The notes beneath the pieces are model-generated. The model was not told the origin of the DNA, did no database searches, and saw only the letters and a list, made by a program, of their open reading frames with translations. From Acestrorhynchus altus (taxonomy: Eukaryota; Chordata; Actinopteri; Characiformes; Acestrorhynchidae), in assembly GCA_034509495.1 (NCBI GenBank), contig CM067520.1, forward strand, positions 27,213,723-27,277,722: a stretch of DNA of 64,000 nt, given 5' to 3'. Shown here one piece after another: positions 33,397 through 46,235 of the stretch. The translations under genes were made by a program, and so were the position numbers. Position 1 is the first letter of the stretch, and every line of letters starts with the position of its first letter.

Positions 33397-33772
33397 CAGC
33401 GATTCAGTGAACTGAACTACGAAGCTCGTGCAGATTAAAGGACGTTTAGACTCTGTCCTGGTGTTTCTGTCCTGGTTTATGTTCATTACTGCATCAGAAC
33501 CTGGTGGGAGAACATGTAGTGGAACTATTGCTTTAACAGTCGGACCCACCGGTTCCATACAGCATGGCAAGCAGGATGGAGGAGATCCAGGCGGTGTCGC
33601 TGTATCCGATGCTGAACTCTTGGATCAGCTCTTTGAAGAAGACGCTGACGGCCTTGGGGAAGGCGTAGGAGAAGCCGGTGATGACGAAGCAGCCGAACAG
33701 CACTGCCCACCCCCACCCCCCATCAGGTGCTTTCACTCCACCCACACCATCATCCAGAACCACACCTCCCAT
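31294..33772 (-). CDS. slc16a3: Monocarboxylate transporter 4 (slc16a3), 4 coding exons
   Basis: Proton-coupled lactate/pyruvate exporter of the plasma membrane (major facilitator superfamily, 12 helices), usually paired with basigin and important in glycolytic cells. Coding exons on the minus strand are 33772-33550, 33347-33204, 32993-32214 and 31634-31294. All have GT-AG junctions in phase 1, giving 495 residues (human 465). The N-terminus MGGVVLDDGVGGVKAPDGGW carries the MCT signature DGGWGW (17-22). Other near-identical stretches are SDTAWISSILLAM, LNFQPSLIMLNRYFS, FVPPVFVVSYAKELG and TQKFSSAIGLVL. The basic/acidic loop between helices 6 and 7 and the C-terminal tail are longer than in mammals. 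The tail is Glu-rich and ends in NPETSL, close to the mammalian TPETSV. An acceptor 16 bases upstream of the ATG (exon from 33788) implies at least one non-coding 5' exon. It converges with csnk1d and diverges from engase. Confidence 0.96.
33353..33395. repeat. (CA)n tract at an slc16a3 3' splice site
   Basis: On the coding (minus) strand this is (GT)n ending only a few bases before the TTACAG acceptor of slc16a3 exon 2. Confidence 0.97.
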
Positions 33773-34261
33773 GGTGCACAGCTGATTCCTGCAGAAATAA
33801 GGTAGACAATGTCAATAGTGTGTGAAGACATTCAGGAGTGTACACACACACACCCCTACCTCTATCCATCCATCCATCTGTCTCTTAGTCTCTCAAATCC
33901 TCCTCTGATCTGTCCGTCCTTCCTCAATCAGACAGAGGAATGGATGGATGGAGAGACAGACTGGTGGAGAGGTGGATAAATGTCAACAATCCGTCCATCC
34001 ATCGATCCATCTGTCTATTCTGTGAGCGAGTGTGTCAGTATCATATCTGAGGAACTTCGTTCAAGATATAAACCTAGGTCAGATAAGCTGCAGCGGATTG
34101 GTTTTACACTTCGTACAGAACTGAAAGTCCAAAACCACTTCCTGTAGATGTTCCTGCAGGTCCTTCTTTAATCTGCAATGATCACTATCACAGTGAAACA
34201 GCACACTGCTAACAGCCCTCCTCCTACTGCTGTAGATGCTCCTACTGCTTAATGAGTCTGG

Positions 34262-34455
34262 TGGTAGGTCTTGGGTCTGGAAGGAAATCTGGGATCTGGA
34301 GGGAGGTCTCAGTTGTGCAGAGATGTCTCGGGTCTGGATGGACGTCTCAGGTTTGGTAGGTCTCAGGTCTGGAGGGAGGTCTCAGATCTTGGGTCTGGAG
34401 GAAGGTGTCTAGTCTGGTGGGAGGTCTCAGGTCTGCAGGGAGGTCTCCCACTGAG
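34262..34455. repeat. GGAGGTCTCAGGTCTG tandem repeat
   Basis: About nine imperfect copies of a roughly 20-base unit with GGAGGTCTCAGGTCTG, separated by variable linkers. Confidence 0.85.
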
Positions 34456-34619
34456 ACGTGTCTGAATGATCCCCTTTCACTCCACATGCTGTCGATCGTT
34501 CGGGTCCTCTCCGGTTCCTAAAGTCTGCTTCACGGGAACATCACGGGAACTAATGCAGCTAACATGCTACGTAAACTTTACCACAGTATCAGCCTCTACT
34601 CGTCTGGTAAAGGCTTTAC

Positions 34620-35075
34620 ACTAGATGTTGGAACATTGCTGTACAAAGGGTTTGATTGCATTCAGACTTGAGAGTGAGAGCATCAGTGAGGTCAGGTGCT
34701 GATGTTGGATGATCAGTTCTGACACTACAGTGGGTGGAGCTCAATCCCTCCAAAGAAGCCCACAATGGTGCTGACAATGCACACACAGCTTGTCTAGTCC
34801 CTGTAGAGAAGAAGTGCCAATAGAATAGGACTCTCTGGAGCAGATAAACACACATGACTCTATTGTCTCCATGTCTAATAGCAGGTGTGGACTAGAGGGT
34901 ATAAAGACCCCCAGCATTGAGCTGTGGAGCAGTGGAACCGTGTTCTCTGGAACGATGGAGTTGTCCGATGCTCTTCTCGATCCTGAATACATTCAAATCC
35001 TCACAACAACGTTCCAGAACTTTTTCCAGAATACAGTGTGTTTGAGATTTTCCATCATTAGGATGATGATGAAGA
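34620..35075 (+). mobile_element. Dispersed element B, copy 2
   Basis: This copy is nearly identical to the copy at 6205 over the TAGTCCCTGTAGAGAAG to AACGATGGA part. The homology with the inverted copy at 36366-36735 extends farther right, through TCCATCATTAGGATGATGA, so those two are also an inverted duplicate pair. Confidence 0.78.
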
Positions 35076-36277
35076 TCACAGCAGTGTAAGGAACCGCTCT
35101 CAGTTTACAGTCTGTGTACTTTATAATAAAGCAGATATGAAAACTCACAGTAGCCAAATGAGGAGGTGCAGTTCTCATAAACGTCCGACTTCCTGGAGAC
35201 CTGAAGGGTAAACACCAGGCCGGATGACGAGGAGGGGCTTGTCAGAATACAGATGGGAGATGAAGAGGCTGGTTGTCTGCGCTGATGAAGCTGCTCTCAC
35301 CGTTACCCGGCAACCTCCACACACTCTGCTGTCCTTACAGCACTTCATATAGCACCTATTATCCAGCACTCGCCCGACAGCTGCTGTCCGATTATTACAG
35401 CAGTTCTCTACAGTTAGGAATGACATGAAACATTTAAGAGACCTTCAGGAATGTTCACAATGACATCTGAGCTGGGTTTGGGCCTTATGAGCGGGTAAGG
35501 AGGTCGGGAAGTTTTGGACTGTTTTGGACCATTTGAAGGAGCTGGAATGATTTAGAACTTTTGGGAAAATCGCTTGGAAATGTGTTCGGACTTGGAACAT
35601 TTCGAGCATTTGGAAAGATTTGGAATGTTTCTACAGTTTTTGGATTTGAAACTTTAGTGAATGGATGGATTTTGGAATGAGAAGGATTTGGAATATGTCA
35701 GGAGGTTTTCGAGAGCATAGAGTTTCCAGGATGTTTTAATCTGATGTGGAACGCTGTGGAGTGTTTGCTTATTTCTAATACAGGTTAACTCGTCTTGTGA
35801 TGCAGATGTTTACAGTTAACTGATGGGCTTTAAACCTGTTGTCAGTAAAGTCAGAACACACACATGTGAGGCCAATCTGTGGTGGAACACTGTTCTACTC
35901 TGCAGTGACGCCAACAATAACATCACCCTCCTGGAAGGTCGTCAGTTTTTGGAAGAGAACCTTTCCTGTTTCCTCACCACAGATGTAACAAAGGAACATC
36001 TAAAGCAGCCTGAAACCTGTAGATAAAGACACTGTCCATGATTCTGTAGAACAACTGACCCGTCCCATCAGTGATCCCATCAATAACAAATCTGGATCTC
36101 TGGACCAAAACACAGTGTCCAGAACACAACGTCCAAAACAACAACAATTCCTGATCCTGACCGTATCCTGATCAGGAAGCAATGCAGTCAAAGCGTGGGC
36201 CTTCCAACCCGTACCTGACACTTTACCATCAGAGCTCTACCTGCACCACTGATCACCTGGACACGGGTTTCTGACGT

Positions 36278-36280
<3 letters not shown>

Positions 36281-36328
<48 letters not shown>
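36281..36328. repeat. (CA)n microsatellite
   Basis: A perfect CA run of 24 repeats immediately before the inverted element B copy. Confidence 0.98.
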
Positions 36329-36329
<1 letters not shown>

Positions 36330-36365
36330 CCTTCATCACACCCTTAGACCCCAAATTCACATCCT

Positions 36366-36735
36366 AACTTCATCATCCTAATGATGGAAACACACTTTAT
36401 GAACAAAACTTAATGGACAAAAGTTCTGGAACATTGTTGTGAGGATTTGAATGTATTCAGGATCAAGAAATGCATCAGACAACTCCATCATTCCAGAGAA
36501 CACGGTTCCACTGCTCCACAGCTCAATGCTGGGGGTCTTTATACCCTCTAGTCCACACCTGCTATTAGACATGGAGACAATAGAGTCATGTGTGTTTATC
36601 TGCTCCAGAGAGTCCTATTCTATTGGCAGTTCTTCTCTACAGGGACTAGACTGTGTCAACAATTTGTGTGCAGCTCAAATTTGCTGAATGATGAATTACA
36701 AAGGTTGTCCACAAACTTTTGTCCATACAGTGTAG
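36366..36735 (-). mobile_element. Dispersed element B, copy 3 (inverted)
   Basis: This is the reverse complement of copy 2, from CATCATCCTAATGATGGAA to CTACAGGGACTAGAC. It ends in a CAAACTTTTGTCCATACAG terminus. Confidence 0.78.
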
Positions 36736-36867
36736 TTTATAACAGGAACATGGATGAGCTGAAGAGCTCCTGAAACATCTGATCTCCAAGATCAAAAACA
36801 AGGACACTGAAGGACAGCAGACCAGACACCATCACTGCTAATTCCAGCCCACTCTGCCACACAGTAC

Positions 36868-37085
36868 TCTATATTTCCAAACATTCCCACATATTCCCAA
36901 ACATTCCCACATATTTCCAAATATTCCCAAACATCCTCACATATTTTAAATATTCCCAAATATTTCCAAACATTCCCACATATTTCCAAATATTCCCAAA
37001 CATCCTCACATTTTTTAAATATTCCCAAATATTTCCAAATATTCCCACATATTTTTAAATATTCCCAAACATTCCCACATATTCC
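36868..37085. repeat. AT-rich ATTCCCAAACATTCCCACAT tandem repeat
   Basis: A variable mixture of CACATATTTCCAAATATT and CCCAAACATCCTCACAT units, period about 14/28-42 bases. Confidence 0.88.
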
Positions 37086-37173
37086 TAGATTACCAGCCAG
37101 TCCCTCATTCTAGGAATGGAATTAAGTTTAATTATATAGAGGTAATTAGCATGATCCTCAACACCTTCCCTCT

Positions 37174-37206
<33 letters not shown>

Positions 37207-37373
37207 CTTTACCTGCTCCTGATGCTGCTGATGCTCCTCTCTCTTTGGGCAGGTCTGACTGCACACACTTCAGGCTGTGCGGAGGGACTCCCTGCTGGGT
37301 CTTAAAGCCCTCCTAATTCATGGTCTGTGTTTAAAGGGCCAGCACTGAAGGTCACTGAATGCTCTTAAATAAA

Positions 37374-37690
37374 CAAATGCACACACAGCTTGTCTAGTCC
37401 CTGCAGAGAAGAACTGCCAATAGAATAGGACTCTCTGGAGCAGATAAACACACATGACTCTATTGTCTCCATGTCTAATAGCAGGTGTGGACTAGAGGGT
37501 ATAAAGACCCCCAGCATTGAGCTGTGGAGCAGTGGAGCTGTGTTCTCTGGAATGATGGAGCTCCATACAGAACATCTGGGATGAGTTGGGGTGCTTTTGT
37601 GGCTGTATGCAATCAAATCCTCACAGCAATGTACCAGAATCTAGTTGAAAGTCTTCCCTGGACAGTAGAGACAGTTTCTCCAATATGAAC
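37374..37690 (+). mobile_element. Dispersed element B, copy 4
   Basis: This copy contains GTCTAGTCCCTGCAGAGAAG, GGGTATAAAGACCCCCAG and a right half ending with GGACAGTAGAGACAGTTTCTCC. (GT)n tracts lie on both sides (37176-37204 and 37739-37778). Confidence 0.75.
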
Positions 37691-37737
37691 TCCATTATGA
37701 ACACTGGAGGAAAATATAGTATATTGGCCCTTTAAAG

Positions 37738-37772
<35 letters not shown>

Positions 37773-38429
37773 TGTGTCCTGCTCTTACTCACTCTGACTC
37801 AGCTCAGGATGGCTTACAGTCCCCCGATGAAGTGTGTGTGTGTGTGTGTGTGTTTACGCAGACATCTTGTGTGTATCCTCAGAGGACAGTCTAATTTAAT
37901 CCCTGCTGTAACTGGTTCTGCCCAGTTCAGAACCAGTCCACTCAGGACAGCTCACTCAGAAACATGACCATAACTGACCATGTTTGAAGATGAAGCAGGT
38001 CACTGTGTTTACACTGTATTATCTCATAAAGGACATCATTTCGTGTCCAATATGAACAGTGTCCACTATGAATTATTCAGTGTCCACTACAAATGATTAT
38101 GTACTCTCTAGCCCATGTTTTAAATCCCGGTAACAGAGATGTGTGTGAAACACAGAATGATCTTAAGGTCCGATTGTGTTCAGTGTTGTTTACTCTTCCT
38201 TGCACTGTAGTCGTGTGTGAATAAACACACCGAATCCTTTCACAGCCAGTCTCTGTACACAGACTGCTTCCCTACAGATAACAACCGTGAGATCACAGTG
38301 TGACATTTACAAACTGACGCTGGACAAAGCAAGACACCACCTGGACCAGCTCAAACTGGAGAAGGAAAAATGGACAAAAGGGACCAGCGAAGCTGCTCGT
38401 GTCCTCTGAGCCTTTAAGGGAAAATAGGA

Positions 38430-38600
38430 GAATCTGAACTAATACGGGTTTCTTTAGGGACTACTTTGTGCCGCACTACGCCCTGCAGCCCTGCATGTAT
38501 CCCTCCACCAGGTTAAAGATCTGTGATTATAAAAACCCGTTTCAGATCCAGAACCTTCAGAACTGTGGTACTGAAACAGTGGGTTCTGAAACAGACCTGT
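38430..38600 (+). repeat. Dispersed element D, copy 2
   Basis: This matches the reverse complement of 24880-25015 (GAGAATCTGAACTAATACGG, GGACTACTTTGTGCCGCACT, TTTCAGATCCAGAACCTTCA). It lies upstream of engase. Confidence 0.6.
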
Positions 38601-38820
38601 CTCAGTGTTTATTCATCAGCGTTAGGTTTAATAAGTCAGTGTACAAGATCCCTGCGTGCAGTAAATACAGGCTTAATTTCATTGTGTAGAATTAGACAGA
38701 CGTGCTGGCTGCTGTTTGTGTACTTTGATGTTTCTTTTGAGGAAAGTAATAATAAACATCAAAGGCTGTAAACATTAGGAGGCTTTGTTTATAAGGTGTC
38801 TTTGCTGCCTCTAGTGGACG

Positions 38821-38990
38821 GTGCCTGTAATTGCAGTTCAGGAAGACGTGTAGCCAATCAGAGGGCATGCGGAAGGTGCGTGTGAGTGTGAGTGTGAGAG
38901 TGAGAGTGAGTGTGAGTGTGAGAGTGTGAGTGCAGGAGGGAGAACCGTGTGTTTATTCTGGTGTTCGGTGTGTGATGCTTGTTGATTGTG
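38821..38990 (+). promoter_or_regulatory. engase: Putative engase promoter and 5' UTR
   Basis: This is the sequence directly upstream of the first engase ATG. It has a CCAAT box at 38854-38858 preceded by GACGTG, then a (GTGTGA)n stretch (38880-38932). There is no TATA box and no strong CpG island. Assignment rests on position. Confidence 0.5.
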
Positions 38991-41395
38991 ATGGACGGGG
39001 AGAAGGTCAGTGTCAGTCAGAGAGGACTGAGGGAGGACAGCTCTGAGGGTTCTGCAGGAAGACAGGAGTGAGTACAGCTCAAACGATCACACTCATGGTG
39101 ATCACAGCTTTATAAACCTCTCCGAAACTCAAGGGAGAGGTTAACCTGTAGTTAAGGGAGGATTGAGGTTGACGGCTGAAGCTGTCCGTTCCACCTTAAA
39201 TGGAGCAGCAGTTCCTGTGCTGCTCCTGTGACGCCCCATTTAAGGTGGAACGGACAGTTCCCAGTCTGTGACCCAGTGTGGTCATAACTTTGCAGGAATC
39301 AAAGTTAATGTGTCTGAATGCTCCAGGAACCCAAGCTCTCCTACAGGACTGCAGTGGAACCAGCGTGCAAAAGTTTGGGTACCCCCTGGTCAAAACACTG
39401 ACTCTGGAAACTCGTGCAAAATGTTTCACGTGCAAATAAACACCAATGCTTTACAGTTCAGGGTCTTGTTTGGAGGAGTCTGCGGACCTGAGGAGCGTCC
39501 ACGAAGTCATATCCTACGAGCCGTCTACTCTGCCAGGTATCGCACCTCATTCCACCCCATAAAACACCCCACTTTAACCTGGAGGGCTACTAGAATGGAG
39601 AACCCTGTTTTTCTTGGCTATGATAAAGGGGGTTCAGCACGTGGACGTGACAAATTGTGCACTTCCAGCGCGGCTGTTCGTCCTTCAGAAGGACCTCCAG
39701 CAGAACCTCCAACAGAACCGGAACAGGGCCGTGAAATAGGCCGGTTCAAAACCCCCCAAAACTGTTACATCACAGTCTTGAGTGGCGACAGCTCATTTGC
39801 TTAGACCCGCCCCTGCCTTCTTACATTTACATAAACCCCGTAACTATAGGAAGACGTAGTCTAAGCTGTCCTGTCCTGTCTGTTGGTCTGTCTCACAGCG
39901 CAGCACTACGACCCTGACACCACAGAGCCCATCAGCTGTAGTCTAAACTCCCTGGAGCAGCTGTTGTCATGGAAACGCAGCGAGGCGAATCCTTTCAACA
40001 TCGCCACGGTGCCCCTGGCCAGCAGGCACCCGTCGCTGGCCGACTGTCCGACCAGGACACTGGTGTGCCATGACATGATGGGAGGATACCTGGAGGACAG
40101 GTAGAGTCTGTGAGAGTTTGTGTTTCTTGCTACTGGCTCCCCCTACTGTCAGGAAGTGTAGTCTGCTTTAAACTCCCACTAGGACAGGGCAGGCTGTACA
40201 CGTGCATTTTTGGGCAGGCTGAGACATAGCAGGGACAGTACAGAACGCGTCACAGGTCACACAGCCAGAGCAGCAGCTGTTGCTCGGTGACTCAAATTTA
40301 CAGGTTAAAATTCACTAAAGTTGAATTTGATTGTAAATCAGAGAATCGTATTGAAGTGCGTGAGATTTTGCTGATGAAATTCCTGGACATCCTCTGTAGT
40401 TTGACCGGTGGGTGCAGTTCTGTCAGTGTCCTCTGTCCTGGGCAGTTGCTGGCGTGCCGAGCCCACAGTAGCAGTGATGGAGACGCTGTTCTCCCTTCTA
40501 CATGTATTACACACACGGTTCTGCAAAATGCAGCTGTAACTTCATCAGCCATGAAAGCACGGTCGTGTTGAACGTGTCGCTGTGTTCATGTTGGTGTGTT
40601 TCTTCCGAGGTTCATTCAAGGCACTGAGGTGGCGTCTCCGTATGTCTTCTATCACTGGGAATATATCGACATCTTCAACTACTTCAGCCACCACATGGTC
40701 ACCATCCCTCCTGCAATGTGGACGAACGCCGCTCATAAACACGGGGTCCTGTCACTCGGTAAGACCTCCGTGTGACCCACAGGGGGCGTTATGGTCGTAC
40801 GATCCGCACACTGGTTCTGACCGACTGTGATCTAGCCGTGTCGGCGGTGCTCTCTGACGTTTTTAAACACTCTCTCTCAGGGACATTCATCACCGAGTGG
40901 ACGGACGGGGGGAAGATGTGTGAGGTGTTCCTGGCCGAGGAGGAGGCGTATCGCTCTGCTGCTGATAAGTTGGTGCAGATCGCTCACTGCTACGGCTTTG
41001 ACGGCTGGCTCATTAATATCGAGAACGTACTGAGTGTGAGTGAACGTGACTGCCGGTTACAGAACAGGCGACACTGAAGCTGGTTTCATGGGTTACCTGA
41101 GTGGAGCAGCTGTCTAAGCGTTGGCTTAGTGATCAGGAGGTCACCGGTTTGACCCTTAGAGATCCCAAAGCCATCCGTCAGTGTGAGAGTCCAAGTGATT
41201 GTAAATGTCCTCTTTTTCACTCTGTAGTGTGAGAAGATGTGGTAGAACCTCATGTTCATCCTTGCAGCACTGGCAGCATAATAGGGTGGGTTCTAGATAG
41301 TGGAAAGGGGATGTCTAAACCTGGAAATAAAACTGATGTCCTGTGGAAACGTCCATATTTTAAACACCAAAGGGCAGCACCAGTCGATCAGAACT

Positions 41396-41455
<60 letters not shown>

Positions 41456-44400
41456 AGGCCTCTGCAGTGAAGAACATGGGTCCATTCCTGCGCTACCTGA
41501 CCGATCAGCTGCATGAGCGAGTGCCCGGCAGTCTGGTGATCTGGTACGACAGTGTTGTGGACAACGGGTCGCTCAAATGGCAGAACGAACTCAACAGCAG
41601 CAACCAGTGAGTGACACACACACTAGTGAATACATGCACGAGGGGGCAGTGAGCACACGTGCCCGGAGCGGTGGGCAGCCTGGGGAGCAGCTGTGGAGGC
41701 TGATCCCCTTCATCGTAATGCTGCTGTATCGGCGCAGAGCTGATGGTCTGTTTGGAGTTCTGCAGATGTAACACTGATTCCTCCTGTAAAGCGAAGGATC
41801 CTGACTGTTGTCTCCTTCAGAACACAGTGAAATGTCTGTGCTTGAATTCGGTCTCCACCCTGCCTCACCCTGAACGTCCAGGAGATGTGATGTATTTGAC
41901 TCGGATGTGCTGAAGCTCTCAGTAATAGCAGTGTTGTTTTCACTGTCTAACCAAACATCTCCCTGGAGATCCATCCTGAGCTACGACTAAAATAACCCCG
42001 CAGAGGACAGGACAGTGCACACACAGCTGGTCTCGTCCCTGTAGAGAAGTACTGCCAATAGAATAGGACTCTCTGGAGCAGATAAACACACATGACCCTA
42101 TTGGCTAAGGACGAGGTGAGGAGGTGATCAACCAACATCTCCTTACTCTTTTGTCACTTTTGCAATCAAATCCTCACAGCAATCTTCCACAATCTAGTAG
42201 AGTCCTGCCTGGACAGTACAGACCGTTACTCAGTTACATCAGTATCATAGGCCCTACTGTAGAACCCTTTTGGCTTTGATACAGAGTTTGAGCACCGCTG
42301 ATCTAGAACATGCACTTGAAGTGTCTGTAAACGTCTCGCTGTTTCAGGGTGTTCTTCGAGTCGTGTGACGGAATCTTCACCAACTATAACTGGACGGAGA
42401 GCAGTCTGGAGGGAATGGCCTCCTACTCCGCTGCTCAGGGTCGTCTGGCTGACATTTACGTTGGCATCGATGTGTTCGCGAGAGGAGACGTGGTGGCAGG
42501 GAAGTTTGAAACCAACAAGGTGAGAGGTGATGTTCTACTGACGTATGGTTTCCAACATTCACTCCAGATGTTTAGAGTTGATTGAAGATTAATGTGTGAT
42601 GTTGTTTTCTGATGGAGCGTCTTTACATGTAAAGAAAGTCTGTAAGGAGAAAGGAGGTTCTAGTTGGCTGTTGGTTCTCTAATTTGGATATAACATGAGA
42701 TACGGATGGTAGGACGTTTACCCCCAGATGTTGCAGCTGGGGCTGTAGATCCTGCACACTGTAAGGTTCCAGAAGATGGCGTCCAGTCCTTAGCAGTCCA
42801 GTTTTCTTGTTCACGACTCCACTGCAAACGAGGGACAGCGGCTCGGTCAGAAGGGCCTGGATGGTGTCCAGTCCATCCTGCGTTTCTCAGTCTAATGATG
42901 CTCCCTCTCAAAGTCTGTCACCTGGGAAAATGTCCCCGAGGCACGTCTAGCATACGGTCTATCTTTATAGGGTGGAGGGCGAAGCACTTCTACACCATCT
43001 TGTGCCAAAACCCAGTGTCTGATCAGACCACACCTGTGCTCATTTACATATCTGTGTGAGACAGAACCGCACGCTGATCTGGTTCCATCATCATCATCAT
43101 TCTTCTTCTGTCAGAGTGTAATAAATATTATATAACAGACTCCTGCTGTTCCTCCCTCTCAGGCTCTCCAGCTGGTGCGCAAACATGGCTTTTCCACAGC
43201 CATCTTTGCCCCTGGGTGGGTGTACGAGTGTCACGAGAAGGCGGACTTCCTTGAAAACCAGGATAAGTAAGACCCCGGTCCACGTGCTCACATTAACACT
43301 ACACCTTCAATACAGCACCCCACCAAAGTGCTCCTGTATGGTAGAACCGCTGATAACAAGACCAGAGAGAGTAGAAACAAGGGGGGTCATAATGTTATGG
43401 CTGATGGATGTATAAAAGTTGAAGTGACATATGTGGGCAAGACGATGTCAGTTAGAGGTTCTGATTGTAGACTTGTGTGGTTCTAATGCTGAAAAAGGGG
43501 TCTCTACACTCGCACAGCTCTGCCAGCCTCCCTACGTCTCTAAAAGACCTAGATAACACAGACAGATGTGTCTCGTGACCCATATTCATGCAGAGGGAGG
43601 CCAAGATCAAAGGTTTGTTGTCACATGTCTCATGTCTGGTGTGACGGTGTGGGTGTAGTTTCGTACGATGTCAGATCCCCTTCGGTTTTCATTACAGACA
43701 CTTTAACAGACCAATGTTACGTTAATGAGGTTCTGCAACCAGTGGTTCTACCTTTCCTGAACACACACTCCGGTGCTCTGTTCCAACGGGCCGACGCCCG
43801 TCCACACACTGCTGCCGTGTGAAGGTGTAAATGTTGATGAGATCAGTCTGACTGACTGTATTGAGGTTGAGAGAAGACCAGATGAACTGTATCTGTCTGT
43901 TCAGGTTCTGGCTGCTGCTGTCCGATCACCTCCACGTTCACCGTCCTGTGTGTTCTCTGCCCTTCATCTCCTGCTTCTGTCGGGGCTTCGGCAAGAGGTA
44001 CCACTGGAGGGGACAGGTACGTCTCTAGGACAGCTGCTCTACTGACCTGGGCCCAAATGTTCTCTGCTTCCAGGTTTTCCATTCACCCATTCTGCCTACA
44101 GAGGTTTAGCTCCACCCATTCTGCCTACAGAGGTTTATCTCCACCCATTCATGCGACAGCAGATTTTGTGTGTGTGTGTGTGTGTGTGTGTTTAGGTGGT
44201 GCAGGACAGGAGGTGGTTTAATCTGACTGCTCAGGAGCTCCAGCCGAAGTATTTTAAGGAGAGTTTGGAGGACGGGGGCTGGTGGAGAACCCGCGGCTGT
44301 CCGGAGGACGTCTGGGCTGGGGGGAGCTCTCTGCTGCTGGAGGGAAAATTACCAAACACCCTGTCGAAAGTGTGTGCGAGGTGAACACTGTCTCTCCACC

Positions 44401-45850
44401 TTCACTCCAAATACAGGCTGTTATTTTACGGCTACTCGTGAACTAGAGCTGCAGCTATCAGTTATTTTAGTAACCGAGTTTTCTACCGATAATTCCATTA
44501 ATTCAGTAATCAGATACATTCTTCAACGGTCAGGACCCCACAGGACCACCACAGAGCAGATATTCTCAGCACTGCAGTCACACTGACGTGGTGGTGGTGT
44601 GTTAGTGTGTGTTGCTGGTACGAGTGGATCAGACACAGCAGTGCTGCTGGAGTGTTTAAACACTGTGTCCACTCACTGTCCACTCTATCAGACACTCCTA
44701 CCGAGTGTCTCCACCTTGTAGATGTAAAGTCAGAGACAGAAGCTCATCTGTTTCTGCACAGTTTGTGTTGGTCGTCCTCTAGTCCTTCATCAGTGCTCAC
44801 AGGACGCTGCCCACAGGACGCTGTCGGCTGGACATTTCTGGTTGGTGGACTGTTCTCGGTCCAGCAGTGACACTGAGGGGTTTAAACACTCCAGCAGCAC
44901 TGCTGTGTCTGATCCACTCGTACCAGCAACACACACTAACACACCACCACCATGTCAGTGTGACTGCAGTGCTGAGAATGACCCACCACCCACATCATAT
45001 CTGCTCTGTGGTGGTCCTGTGGGGTCCTGATCATTGAAGATCAGGCTGAAAGGAGGAGAATAAAGTATCAGAGAAACAGATGAACTACAGTCTGGAATTA
45101 TAGAACCACAAAGAGCTCCTGTGTGGTCAGAGGAGCTGATAGAGTGGACAGTGAGGAGGAACAATGAGGTGGTCATAATGTTGTGTCTGATTGGTGGTCA
45201 GTCAGCTGTGAGTTCTACTGTGGATCTGTGCTTCTTTAAATCCCGTTTCCTCCTGTAGGATCTTTTCTCTCCATGTTCCGTTGGCCACCAGGACGTTCAT
45301 CTCTTTTGTCTATAAGCCGTCAGTGGGGGTCAGCGTGTCTCTGGAGCTGAAGACCACAGACGCAGACCTGTGCACGTACACGGGACGGGAGGAAATACCC
45401 TGTGAGTTCAGTTCTTCTCTAATTCAATTAAACTAACGAACTAATAAACCTTCATTAAAGGAGTTAAAGAGGGCTTTTCGTTCGAGCTCCACAAAGGAAA
45501 ACATCACCAAGCTGAAGTGTGGATTGAAGGACCAGTGAAGTAGCTCTTAAGGATGTGAATTCCATCAGGCTTCCTCGTACGTCAGGCCCAGAGATGGAGG
45601 TGAATTGGTGAGTGAGTCGGAATGTGCAGCGCACCCTGGTGGTTGTAAGTGGTAAGACTTGTGTGATGCAGGAAAACGGGCCCAGATCCGATCTTCTTCA
45701 GGCTGTTCACACTACCGTCTTAATGTGACCCGTCCAGCATCACCGGAGCAGCAGGGACTGACCGCTGGACTCCTCACTGAGAGAAAGGGCTCGATATTCG
45801 GGACACGTCTTTGATTTGGTCTTGGTTTCTTTAACTTTCATTAGACAGTA

Positions 45851-45892
<42 letters not shown>

Positions 45893-46171
45893 CAGCCAGT
45901 AGTGTGTTCCCAGTAGCGCTGAGGGAAGATCATGACTTGGTGAAGCAGTTCGTTCAGAGCTGTGGTCAGTGGAGGGCAGATGGCTGGATCAGCAGGTGAG
46001 GAGCTGTCGGACCTGGTCAGTCGTAGGTCAGGTGACGTAAATCCAGTCAGTGTCAACAAAACCAGCAGAATCAGAACAAGCAACAGAAGTGTCTCCAGTT
46101 TGTGGTGTTTCTGATTATGTTTACTGACCTCATTTAATATAAATAAAATATTTATATGACGAATGATTCTA

Positions 46172-46235
<64 letters not shown>

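Larger units (their letters stand above)
33800..38820. other. Intergenic region between slc16a3 and engase
   Basis: About 5 kb holding the upstream, presumably first-exon and promoter, region of slc16a3. A minus-strand donor-like CAG/GTAAAG at about 37213 is a possible non-coding first exon end but cannot be proved. The rest is repeats: a TCCATCCA-rich stretch near 33860-34000, a 20-bp-type repeat (34262-34455), three element B copies, AT-rich tandem DNA, several GT/CA tracts and one element D copy. Confidence 0.6.

Noticed and set aside
37213..37260. Non-coding first exon of slc16a3
   Set aside because: A minus-strand CAG/GTAAAG donor exists, but nothing else supports it.
39182..39257. A microRNA precursor
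   Set aside because: The 22-bp stem is followed by a strongly asymmetric internal loop, and the perfect arms are more typical of a small inverted-repeat transposon.
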